From: Acidobacteriota bacterium
Lineage (GTDB): Bacteria > Acidobacteriota > Terriglobia > Terriglobales > Acidobacteriaceae
Assembly: GCA_021804965.1 (NCBI GenBank)
Contig: JAJZGG010000004.1
Location: 1 to 64,000, forward strand
Direction of reading: 5' to 3'
Length of the DNA stretch: 64,000 bases
Shown: positions 1 through 8,200 of the stretch, one piece after another
Layout: each line of letters opens with the position of its first letter
How positions within the stretch are numbered: position 1 is the stretch's first letter
Translations under genes and position numbers: made by a program
Notes under the pieces: generated by a model
Databases searched by the model: none
What the model saw: only the letters and a program-made list of their open reading frames with translations
What the model was told of the DNA's origin: nothing

Positions 1-705
1 CAGCCGCTCCAACTGCGGCCGCAACCAGCGCCGCACCACCGTCTCCACCGCCAGCTCCCCGCGCTGCCGCCGCAACCACGCCTCCAGCTGCGGCCGCGCC
101 GCCAGATACGCCTCCACCGCCTGTGCCACATCGGCAGCCGGAATCAGCGTGTAGCTCGTCACCAGCGGAGCCTTCCCGCGCGAGGCCGCCGCATACCCTC
201 GCGAGGCCGCATGCAGCCGACCCAGCGCCGCACCGGACGCACGCGCATGCTCCACGCAGCCATACGGCGTCCAGGAGACCGCCTGCGCGTACACATCCTC
301 ACCCGGCGCCACCGGAAACACCTCGCACGTCCACGCCTGTCCCGTTGCGCCCACGCACTCCCGCGCCGAACTTCCATCGCGCATCCGCAGCGGAGCCGCC
401 ACCGGCGCACCGGCTGCGGCCAGCCACTGCGCAAACGCATGCTCCTCGCGCAGGCTCTCCACACTGCGCACTGTGCGCGCATGACGCTTCACCACCACCG
501 TTCCGCTCGTCGTGCGCACCCGCGCCGCTGCGGAAAACGGCCGCGGGCTCACGCCTTCCAGCGCCACCGCGCGGCCAGCACCCTCCACCGCGCGCAGCAG
601 CTCGTCGGCCTCGGCCAGCGTCCACGCCGGCCAGTCGGCCTCTGTCCATCCGCCGTCCAGCCCATGCATCCGATGTTCGCCTGTGTGCGCTTCTTCTCCG
701 GCCAT
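1..705 (-). CDS. phosphotransferase (APH-like) family protein, 3'-truncated by the window edge
   Basis: Reverse frame is open from ATG at 705 to base 1 (MAGEEAHTGEHRMHG...RGKAPLVTSYTLIPAADVAQ...WLRPQLERL). Start overlaps the stop of the upstream gene (TGATG). Composition and the 'ALGRLHAAS' segment resemble APH-type kinases. Not in the ORF track because it runs off the window. Confidence 0.55.
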   Translation of the reverse strand, partial: MAGEEAHTGEHRMHGLDGGWTEADWPAWTLAEADELLRAVEGAGRAVALEGVSPRPFSAAARVRTTSGTVVVKRHARTVRSVESLREEHAFAQWLAAAGAPVAAPLRMRDGSSARECVGATGQAWTCEVFPVAPGEDVYAQAVSWTPYGCVEHARASGAALGRLHAASRGYAAASRGKAPLVTSYTLIPAADVAQAVEAYLAARPQLEAWLRRQRGELAVETVVRRWLRPQLERL

Positions 706-2750
706 CACTCCCCGTCCGGCCGCTTGTACGGCTTGCGCAGATACAGCCGCGCCTCGTTCAGCGCGCCCTGCGTATTGTCATTCGTCTGGATCGCCTGCCG
801 ATACTCATTCACCGCGCGCTCCCGCTGTCCGGTCACGTCAAAGATCTTCCCCAGTTGAATATGGCTCCAGACCTCGGTCCACGCCGGGTCATCATCTCCG
901 CGCAGCGCATCCCGAAACGCATCCGCACTGGCCTGATAATTCTTCTCCGTAAACAGCGTCGCCCCGATCCGATAGCTCACCAGCGAGCTTTGCGGATTGA
1001 CCTGCAGCGCCTTCTGATACTCGCCCAGCGCCCCGTTCAAATCGCCCTGCGCCGCCAGTTGCTGCCCACGCAGAATTCCCGCCCGCACCTGCAGCTCCGG
1101 CGTATTCTTCAGCACCCAGTTGTCGGGATCAATCCTAATCAGCCGCGGCCGTCCAAACGTATCCACCACATAGTGCGTCTCGGTGCCCACCACGTCAATC
1201 CGCTGCCGCACCGTCCTGCCTTCCGTTTCAATCTGCAACTCCACCGGCATGTTGAACAGGTCCAGATCCTGATCAATCTCGCCGATCGTCCGAAATCCCT
1301 TCCCGTTTCCCAGCCGATAGACCGCGTACTTGTCGGCAAACTTCGGCTCGCCGGTCCCATCAATCCACTGCGAGAAAAACGGCGTCAGATTCTTCTGGCT
1401 CACCTGCTCGGCCACCTTTTCCAGCTCCGCCGCCCGCACCGGCCGGTCCGAATACTGGCTCAAAAACCCGCGCAGAATCTGCACAAACGTCGCATCCCCC
1501 ACCTCCCACCGCAGCATGTGGAAGACCATCGCACCCTTCTCCAGCGTCATTGACTGGAACTGCGGCGCAAACGCATCCAGCCTGCCGGCCGAAGACAGCG
1601 GCGTCGTGTCATAGGCAATCGCACCGGCGGCAATATCAGTCACCGCTCGCTCCAGCGCCGTCCGTCCGCCCTCGTCCTCCACATACATCAGCTCCGCATA
1701 CCGCGCCATTCCATTCGTGATCCACGCATCGTTGCGCGTCGCCGGACTCACCTCCGAGCCCCACCACACATGTGCCAGGGTATTGGCCAGCAGCCTTCGC
1801 CCGGGCGCATCGTTCAAATGCGCCCCCATCACCAGCGCCATCTCCGGAGCCCAGAACGCAGGCAGCGTGTCATTCGGCAGCTCCACCACCTGCATCCGCC
1901 CGGACTCCGCCTCGCCGAATCTGCCCGTGAAGAAATCCATCGCACGCGCCGCCGTCTCCGCCACCGCTCCCGCCTCGCCGCTGTGCGCCTCCGTCACATA
2001 CGCCTTCACATTCGCCGCCACATTCGCCGTTGCCGCCGGCGCAAACCGCCCCGCCACCAGCGTCCCCGGAAACCCCGGCTTCGTCCACGCAAAGTCATAC
2101 TCGCTGCCCGGCTTTCCATCCGCCAGCGCAATCGGCTTCACGCCCTCAGCGCCGCTGCCAATCACCCGCTCGCCCTGCGGCACGCGCACATGCAGCTCCA
2201 TCGTGAACCGGTCCGTCAGATACCCGTTCATCGGAAACCACCGCGCCGGATACAGCAGATATGTAATCGGATCCCCGATCGCCGCCAGCTTCAATCCCTC
2301 CACCGGACCATCCTCATTGCCCGTGATCCGCCCCGCATACACAAATGTCCAGTGCATCGGCTGCCCATCCATCGGCGCCGCTGGCTCAATCCGCACTCCG
2401 CCGCCGCTGGTCCGCTCGCCGGTCAGCACCCGCCCCGCATCGTCGGTAATACGCGTGATCTTCAGCGCCGGATGCAGCTCAAACCGCACCGCATCCGCAC
2501 CCTCCGGAGCCGTGAAGGTCACCACCGCCGTCGCCGTCATCGTATGCGCCGCCGGGTCCAGCTCCACATCCATCCGATACCCCAGCACATCCAGCCCGCG
2601 ACTCCGCACCCCGGCCGCCGCATCGCCACCCACATCCTGTCCCGAACCCAGCGCCGCAGCACGCGCGGCAGTGGAGGCCGCAAGCCACCCGCACAGCAGC
2701 AATCCCACCACCAACCACCGCCGACCCTGTGCGCCAAGCCTCATGCCCAC
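705..2750 (-). CDS. M1 aminopeptidase-like protein with C-terminal TPR region; zinc-binding motif degenerate
   Basis: 681 aa; N-terminal M1-like beta domain; 'LANTLAHVWWGSEV' and 'WITNGMARY' align with the HExxH and NEGFA regions of M1 peptidases; C-terminal TPR-like repeats. Confidence 0.75.
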   Translation of the reverse strand: MGMRLGAQGRRWLVVGLLLCGWLAASTAARAAALGSGQDVGGDAAAGVRSRGLDVLGYRMDVELDPAAHTMTATAVVTFTAPEGADAVRFELHPALKITRITDDAGRVLTGERTSGGGVRIEPAAPMDGQPMHWTFVYAGRITGNEDGPVEGLKLAAIGDPITYLLYPARWFPMNGYLTDRFTMELHVRVPQGERVIGSGAEGVKPIALADGKPGSEYDFAWTKPGFPGTLVAGRFAPAATANVAANVKAYVTEAHSGEAGAVAETAARAMDFFTGRFGEAESGRMQVVELPNDTLPAFWAPEMALVMGAHLNDAPGRRLLANTLAHVWWGSEVSPATRNDAWITNGMARYAELMYVEDEGGRTALERAVTDIAAGAIAYDTTPLSSAGRLDAFAPQFQSMTLEKGAMVFHMLRWEVGDATFVQILRGFLSQYSDRPVRAAELEKVAEQVSQKNLTPFFSQWIDGTGEPKFADKYAVYRLGNGKGFRTIGEIDQDLDLFNMPVELQIETEGRTVRQRIDVVGTETHYVVDTFGRPRLIRIDPDNWVLKNTPELQVRAGILRGQQLAAQGDLNGALGEYQKALQVNPQSSLVSYRIGATLFTEKNYQASADAFRDALRGDDDPAWTEVWSHIQLGKIFDVTGQRERAVNEYRQAIQTNDNTQGALNEARLYLRKPYKRPDGE

Positions 2751-2812
2751 ATCTCACCTTCCGCTCTTACCCTTACCTGCGCTCGAAAGCCCTTGCATCC
2801 ACCATTCCCCGT

Positions 2813-2972
2813 CGTTTGTCACGCCCGCAGGGAATCAGCTTATGTATTCCATCGTCCGCAACCACCCACCCACGCGACCAACGGGAGCGCCACCAACACC
2901 TACACCCTCCGCATAAGGCGGCCAAAGGCCGCATCCGCTGCATGCAATGCCAATGCCAATGCTTATGCTAAG
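2813..2972 (+). repeat. dispersed intergenic repeat, copy 1 (homologous to 8000-8193)
   Basis: Shares TTTGTCA..CCCG.AGGGAATC.GCTT, CGCGACCAA.GG.AGCGCCAC, CATAAGGCG and the identical CTGCATGCAATGCCAATGCCAATGC with copy 2; contains hairpin GCGGCC-AAA-GGCCGC (2918-2932). Confidence 0.7.
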
Positions 2973-4174
2973 GTTTGGGCAACCACGGCGGCCACTCGTT
3001 CCATGGCACTGCCTTCCGAATTTCCATCCCGGCGCAATTTCCCGCCCACTTCTTTCAACTCCTGCATCATGGCTGCGCGTTCCGGCCCGTCTTCCAGCAG
3101 CGGTTGCAGGGCTGCCGTCACGGCCGTGGCGGAGAACGCATCCTGAATCAGCTCCGGCACCACGCGCCGGTCCGCCACCAGGTTCACCATCGCCACATGC
3201 GGTACCTTCACCACGCGCTGCGCAATCGCATACGTCAGCCGCGAAACCCGGTACACCACCACAAACGGATTGCCGATCAGTGCCGCCTCCACCGTCGCCG
3301 TGCCGCTGGCCACCACGCTGGCCCGCGCGTGGTGCAGCGTGCCGCGCGCATCGTCCACCAGATGCACCCGTCCGGCCAGCCCCGCCTGCTGCACCATTGT
3401 CCGGGTCTGCTCCACCGCTGCGGCGGAAAGTGTCGGCGCCAGCGGCAGCACAAACTCGGCATCGGCAAGCATCGACGCCGCGCGCAGCATCTCCGGCAGA
3501 TTCATCCGAATCTCGCGCGCCCGGCTCCCGGGCAGCAGCCCAATCCAGCGCCGGCCTGCATCCAGCCCATGCCGAGCGGCAAACTCCTCGCGGCTGACTG
3601 TTGGCAGCGGCAGCTCCGCCAGCGGATGGCCCACAAACTCCGCCTGCACCCCGCGCTGCCGGTAGTACTCCTCTTCAAACGGAAAGATCACCAGCATCCG
3701 GTCCACAAACCGCTTCACCCGATGGATGCGCCGCTTCTTCCACGCCCACAGCTGCGGACTCACAAAGAAGATCACCGGCACGCCCGCCGCATGCAGCGCC
3801 TCCGCCAGCTTCAGGTTCACATCCGGAAAATCAATCAGAACCGCAGCCGCCGGCCTGCGCTCGCCGATCGCCTGCTTCAGCCGCCGATACTCGCGATAGA
3901 TGCGCGGCAGATGCCGGATCACCTCCGTGATTCCCATCACGGCCACATCCTCGCTGCGCACCACGCGCTCAAAGCCCAGCGCCTCCATGCGCGCGCCGCC
4001 CATGCCAAAAAACCGCGCCTCCGGAATCCTGCGCCGCAGCTCGTCCATCAGCAGAACGCCGTAGTGTTCGCCGCTGGCCTCACCGGCGGAGAGAAAAATC
4101 CACGGCTCGGAATTCGACGGCTCCGAACTGCGCGGCGCTGCATTTCCCGGCCCTGCATTTCCCGGCTCGCTCAT
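2963..4174 (-). CDS. lpxB: lipid-A-disaccharide synthase
   Basis: 403 aa; SAGEASGEHYGVLLMDEL, FFGMGGARMEALGF, VLIDFPDVNLKLAEAL, FFVSPQLWAWKKRRI are characteristic LpxB segments. Confidence 0.93.
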   Translation of the reverse strand: MSEPGNAGPGNAAPRSSEPSNSEPWIFLSAGEASGEHYGVLLMDELRRRIPEARFFGMGGARMEALGFERVVRSEDVAVMGITEVIRHLPRIYREYRRLKQAIGERRPAAAVLIDFPDVNLKLAEALHAAGVPVIFFVSPQLWAWKKRRIHRVKRFVDRMLVIFPFEEEYYRQRGVQAEFVGHPLAELPLPTVSREEFAARHGLDAGRRWIGLLPGSRAREIRMNLPEMLRAASMLADAEFVLPLAPTLSAAAVEQTRTMVQQAGLAGRVHLVDDARGTLHHARASVVASGTATVEAALIGNPFVVVYRVSRLTYAIAQRVVKVPHVAMVNLVADRRVVPELIQDAFSATAVTAALQPLLEDGPERAAMMQELKEVGGKLRRDGNSEGSAMERVAAVVAQTLA

Positions 4175-4207
4175 CCGTCCCCTGTCCTGCGGCAGTCTCC
4201 GCGCGTC

Positions 4208-6238
4208 TCAGTGCGCCAGTGCCGCAGCACCGGCATCCAGACCGCCATCCAGTCCCGCGCGCAGCGCAGCGCCGGCATTCCCTGCCGGCAGCTCCTGGTC
4301 GCGATACTGCAGCTGATACAGCTTGTAGTAGATTCCGCGCACGGCCAGCAGCTCCTGATGGCTGCCCTTCTCGCGCAGTTGTCCCTTGTGCATCACCAGA
4401 ATCGCGTCCGCCCGCTGCACCGTCGACAGCCGATGCGCAATCAGCACCGACGTCCGCCCGGCAATCATCTTTTCCAGCGCCATACGGATCCGCAACTCCG
4501 TGTCCGTATCCACGCTCGACGTCGCCTCATCCAGTATCAGAATCTTCGGATCAAAGGCCAGCGCACGCGCAAAGTTCACCAGCTGCTTCTGCCCGGTCGA
4601 AAGCGAATTTCCCCGCTCCAGCACCGGCTCGTCAAACTGCTTCGGCAGGCTCTCCACAAACTCCAGCACGTTCACATCCCGCGCCGCCTGCCGCATCCGC
4701 TCGTCGGTGATCTCCTCGGCGCCCAGCCGGATATTCTCCGCAATCGTCCCCGTAAACAGGTACGGATCCTGCAGCACCACCGCAAAGTGCCGCCGCAACT
4801 GCTCCAGATCCTGCTCCCGCACATCCACGCCGTCAATCAGAATCGCCCCGCGCGTCACATCATAGAAGCGCATCATCAGGCTCGTCAGCGTCGTCTTGCC
4901 CGCGCCCGTGTGGCCCACAATCGCCACCGTCTCGCCCGGCTCCACCACAAACGAAACATCCTTCAGAATCCACTCAATGTCACTGCGCGCCGCCAGCTCC
5001 GCATCCGTGGCCGAGGCCACCCACGCGCGCTCCTCGTCGCTCATCTCCTGGTAGGTGAACCACACATGCCGAAACTCGATCCGGTTCGACCCGTCACCGG
5101 CCTGCGCCACCTGCGGCGACACAATCTGCGACGGCGTATCCAGCAGCTTGAAGATTCGCTCGCAGGCCGTCATCGCCGCCTGCAGAATGTTGAACTTTTC
5201 GCTCAGGTCCTGGATCGGGCGGAAGAACCGCTGCGCATACTGGATGAACGCGCTGATGATGCCGATCGTGATCGTCCCGCCAATCACGCCCACGCCCCCG
5301 CGCCACACAATCATCGCAATCGCAATCGACGACAGAATCTCCACCGCCGGGTAATACAGCGCATAGGCAAAGATCGTGTCCTTGAAGGCGACCATGTGCT
5401 GCCGGTTCACCGCCTCAAAGTCCTCATACGCACGCTGCTCGCGGTTGAACAGCTGCACCACGCTCATCCCGCTCACATGCTCCTGCGTAAACGAGTTGAT
5501 CCGCGCAATCGCCGTCCGCACCCGCCGATAGCTGGCCCGCACCGAGATCCGGAACAGGTTCGTCGCCACCACAATCAGCGGCAGCACCGCAAACGTCAGC
5601 AACGCCAGCCGCCAGTTCATCGCCAGCATCGCCACCACCATGATCGTCAGCGCAAACACGTCATCGATCATCGCCAGCACGCCCGACGTGAACATGTCAT
5701 TGATCGCGTCCACATCCGACGTCAGCCGCGTCACCAGCCGCCCCACCGCATTCGTGTCAAAGAACGCCACATGCATCCGCTGCATATGGCGGAAGATCTC
5801 CCGGCGCAGGTCAAACATCACCTTCTGCCCCGTCCACTGCATCAGATACGTCTGCGTGAACTCAAACACATAGGCCACCAGCAGCACCGCCAGATACAGC
5901 AGCGCCAACTGCCCCACACCCACCCGCGCATCGCTGCTCAACTGCCGCGACAGCCACCCGGTGCCCACATGCGCCTCGCGCGTCATGTACCGGTCCAGCG
6001 CAACCTTCACCAGATACGGCCCGGCCGCATCCGTGGCCGCGCGCAACGACACCGCCACCACGCTCACCGCAGCCTGCACCCGATACGGCCGCAGATACCC
6101 CGCCAGCCGCAGCATCAGCCGCGTGTCATACGCCTTGCCCGTAATCTCGTCGTCGGTCTTCACGCGCGGCTTGGCCGCAGCTTCGCTCTTCGGTCCAGGC
6201 TGCTCCTCTGCGCGCGCTTTGCCCTGTTCCTCTGCCAT
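4208..6238 (-). CDS. ABC transporter, fused permease/ATP-binding (exporter type)
   Basis: Walker A GHTGAGKTT, signature LSTGQKQ, Walker B ILILDEATSSVD, six-TM exporter domain. Probable start MAEEQGKA at 6238; the ORF extends to 6328. Confidence 0.9.
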   Translation of the reverse strand: MAEEQGKARAEEQPGPKSEAAAKPRVKTDDEITGKAYDTRLMLRLAGYLRPYRVQAAVSVVAVSLRAATDAAGPYLVKVALDRYMTREAHVGTGWLSRQLSSDARVGVGQLALLYLAVLLVAYVFEFTQTYLMQWTGQKVMFDLRREIFRHMQRMHVAFFDTNAVGRLVTRLTSDVDAINDMFTSGVLAMIDDVFALTIMVVAMLAMNWRLALLTFAVLPLIVVATNLFRISVRASYRRVRTAIARINSFTQEHVSGMSVVQLFNREQRAYEDFEAVNRQHMVAFKDTIFAYALYYPAVEILSSIAIAMIVWRGGVGVIGGTITIGIISAFIQYAQRFFRPIQDLSEKFNILQAAMTACERIFKLLDTPSQIVSPQVAQAGDGSNRIEFRHVWFTYQEMSDEERAWVASATDAELAARSDIEWILKDVSFVVEPGETVAIVGHTGAGKTTLTSLMMRFYDVTRGAILIDGVDVREQDLEQLRRHFAVVLQDPYLFTGTIAENIRLGAEEITDERMRQAARDVNVLEFVESLPKQFDEPVLERGNSLSTGQKQLVNFARALAFDPKILILDEATSSVDTDTELRIRMALEKMIAGRTSVLIAHRLSTVQRADAILVMHKGQLREKGSHQELLAVRGIYYKLYQLQYRDQELPAGNAGAALRAGLDGGLDAGAAALAH

Positions 6239-6378
6239 GCCTGCCGTCTCGCTTCCCGCCTTGGCTCTGTTCCCTGCCTGCACCGAACTCCGGCAACCGC
6301 GGCCGTCAGCGGTTGGAATGCCATCCAACCCGCTCCGGCTGCCGCGTTTGCCCCCTCAACATCCGTCAGGGACCTACG

Positions 6379-7830
6379 CTATCGCTTGTATCCGCTGCTC
6401 TGCATCGCCCGCCGCTGCACCCGCTGCCAGAAGCGCGAGAAGCGCCGCAAATCCAGCTCGCCCAGCTCCTCCGTCCCGTCGCAGAAGCGCGGCTCCCGCA
6501 CCCACCCCACCGGCTCGCCCCGCATCCGCACCACGGCCTCAGCCGTCTCCTGCGCCACCACCCCATCGGCTCCCAGCCGCGCACACAGCCCGCGCAACAG
6601 CTCCGCCAACCCGCCCCGCTCCACCCGCGCAATCCACATCCGCTCCGGCATCTCCCGCAAACACTCCGCCACAAACGCCAGCCGCTTCGCGCTCACCCGA
6701 TCCCGCTCCAGCCACTCCCCATCCCACACAAACACCACCGGAGCCTCCGGATAGCGCCGCAGCGCCTCCTGCTTCGGATTCAGACTCCCGGCATGCACCC
6801 AGATCAGCGGCCGCCGCACCGGCTTGTCCGCCGCCGCCACTGCTGCGCCCTTCACACGACGCAGCCGCCCGGCCGGCCAACGCCCATCGCCTGACTCCGT
6901 CGCCATCCCTGCCGCCGTCTCTGCCCCGGTACCAAACAGCCGCACCGCCAGCTCCTCATAGCTGCCCTCCATCGGGCAACCACGCCCCGCCAGCGCGCAC
7001 CCCTCGCAAAACCGCCCACCCGTATACCGCTCCAGATTCTCCCGATTGAAAAAGTACGGCCTGCTCCCAAACGTCGATGCCACCCACTGCCACGACAGGT
7101 CATTGCTCGCCGCATCCCCATCCAGCAAATGCTCCCGAAACCACGCCGCACCCGCCTGCCACCGCACCCGCCGCCAATGCACCAGATACGCCGCCATCCA
7201 CATCCGCGCATGGTTGTGCAAATACCCGCTCCGCTGCAACTGCCCGCTCCAGGCATCCATGCACCGCAGCCCGGTCTGCGCCTCGCGCACATCCTCCGGC
7301 AGCTCTCGGGCGCGCGCCACCACCCCCGTCTTGTCCGCCTCCAGATCCGCACCCACCGCCCCATCCAGCGCCACATACACCCGCTGCCAATACTCCCGCC
7401 AGGCCAGCTCCTGCACCAGCTTTTCCGCACCCGCACCTGCCGCCGCCAGCGCTGCATCCCGCACCTCGCCCAGCGCCAACACCCCATGCCGCAGATACGG
7501 CGACAGCCCCGTCACCCTTCCATCCAGAAAATTCCGGCTCCGCGCATACCCCTCCGGATCCACCGCCCGCAACGCCGCCTCAGCCGCCGCACGACCACCC
7601 CGCATCCGCTCCGGCACCGCCGCCAGCCGCCAAGCCTCCACACTCCACCGCCCGGCCTGCCCGGCACCATCGCCCGCAGCCACATCGTCCGCAGCCGCGC
7701 CGTCCCCAGCACCATCGTCCCCGGCCAGGCGCGCATTCCCACCCGCCTGCAGGTCCGCACGCACCTGCGCCTCCAGCCGCGCCGCATCGCCGCAGTCCCC
7801 ATACACATTCCGCTCATGCAGGATCATCAC
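6379..7830 (-). CDS. photolyase/cryptochrome-like protein: N-terminal FAD-binding domain, C-terminal alpha/beta domain (permuted order)
   Basis: 483 aa; LSPYLRHGVL, ELAWREYWQRV, GYLHNHARMWMAAYL, HLLDGDAASNDLSWQWVAS and PYFFNRENLERYTGGRFCEGC match the photolyase FAD domain; C-terminal RPLIWVHAGSLNPKQEAL..PVVFVWDGEWL..KRLAFVAECLREMP resembles the photolyase N-terminal alpha/beta domain. Confidence 0.8.
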   Translation of the reverse strand: MMILHERNVYGDCGDAARLEAQVRADLQAGGNARLAGDDGAGDGAAADDVAAGDGAGQAGRWSVEAWRLAAVPERMRGGRAAAEAALRAVDPEGYARSRNFLDGRVTGLSPYLRHGVLALGEVRDAALAAAGAGAEKLVQELAWREYWQRVYVALDGAVGADLEADKTGVVARARELPEDVREAQTGLRCMDAWSGQLQRSGYLHNHARMWMAAYLVHWRRVRWQAGAAWFREHLLDGDAASNDLSWQWVASTFGSRPYFFNRENLERYTGGRFCEGCALAGRGCPMEGSYEELAVRLFGTGAETAAGMATESGDGRWPAGRLRRVKGAAVAAADKPVRRPLIWVHAGSLNPKQEALRRYPEAPVVFVWDGEWLERDRVSAKRLAFVAECLREMPERMWIARVERGGLAELLRGLCARLGADGVVAQETAEAVVRMRGEPVGWVREPRFCDGTEELGELDLRRFSRFWQRVQRRAMQSSGYKR

Positions 7831-7925
7831 CCCTACAGCCTAACCGCCCACCGCTCCTCAATCGCCCCTCGAACCCAACCCCATTCCCACCCCGTCAAAA
7901 CCCACCCCCAACACACACCCCACGC

Positions 7926-8001
7926 AACCAACCATCCATCTCTCAACCACCCATCCATTGCTTAACCAACCATCTATTTCTTAACCAACCATCCCCTTTG
8001 T
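7926..8001. repeat. four tandem copies of a 19-bp unit (AACCAACCATCyATyTCTT-like)
   Basis: Units start at 7926, 7945, 7964 and 7983: AACCAACCATCCATCTCTC / AACCACCCATCCATTGCTT / AACCAACCATCTATTTCTT / AACCAACCATCCCCTTTGT. Confidence 0.8.
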
Positions 8002-8193
8002 TTGTCATTCCCGAAGGGAATCTGCTTCTACTGTTGCCGTTGCTGTTGTTGCTTTTGCCGTTGCCCTTGTCGTTGCCTTTCCCCATCGCCCCACCCCGCG
8101 ACCAAAGGAAGCGCCACAACCACCCGCGTCCTCCACATAAGGCGCGGCCAGAGCCGCGCTGCTGCTGCATGCAATGCCAATGCCAATGCAAGG
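8000..8193 (+). repeat. dispersed intergenic repeat, copy 2 (homologous to 2813-2972)
   Basis: TTTGTCATTCCCGAAGGGAATCTGCTT...CGCGACCAAAGGAAGCGCCAC...CATAAGGCGCGGCCAGAGCCGCGC...CTGCATGCAATGCCAATGCCAATGC; hairpin GCGCGGC-CAGA-GCCGCGC at 8142-8159; internal TTGCYG-type hexamer run. Confidence 0.7.
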
Positions 8194-8200
8194 TGGGAGA

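Noticed and set aside
2975-6754. 1259-aa plus-strand ORF
   Set aside because: Antisense shadow of lpxB and the ABC exporter; Arg/His/Pro-rich composition from high GC and no recognisable domains.
7926-8001. CRISPR-like array
   Set aside because: 19-bp units are contiguous with no spacers; a simple tandem repeat.
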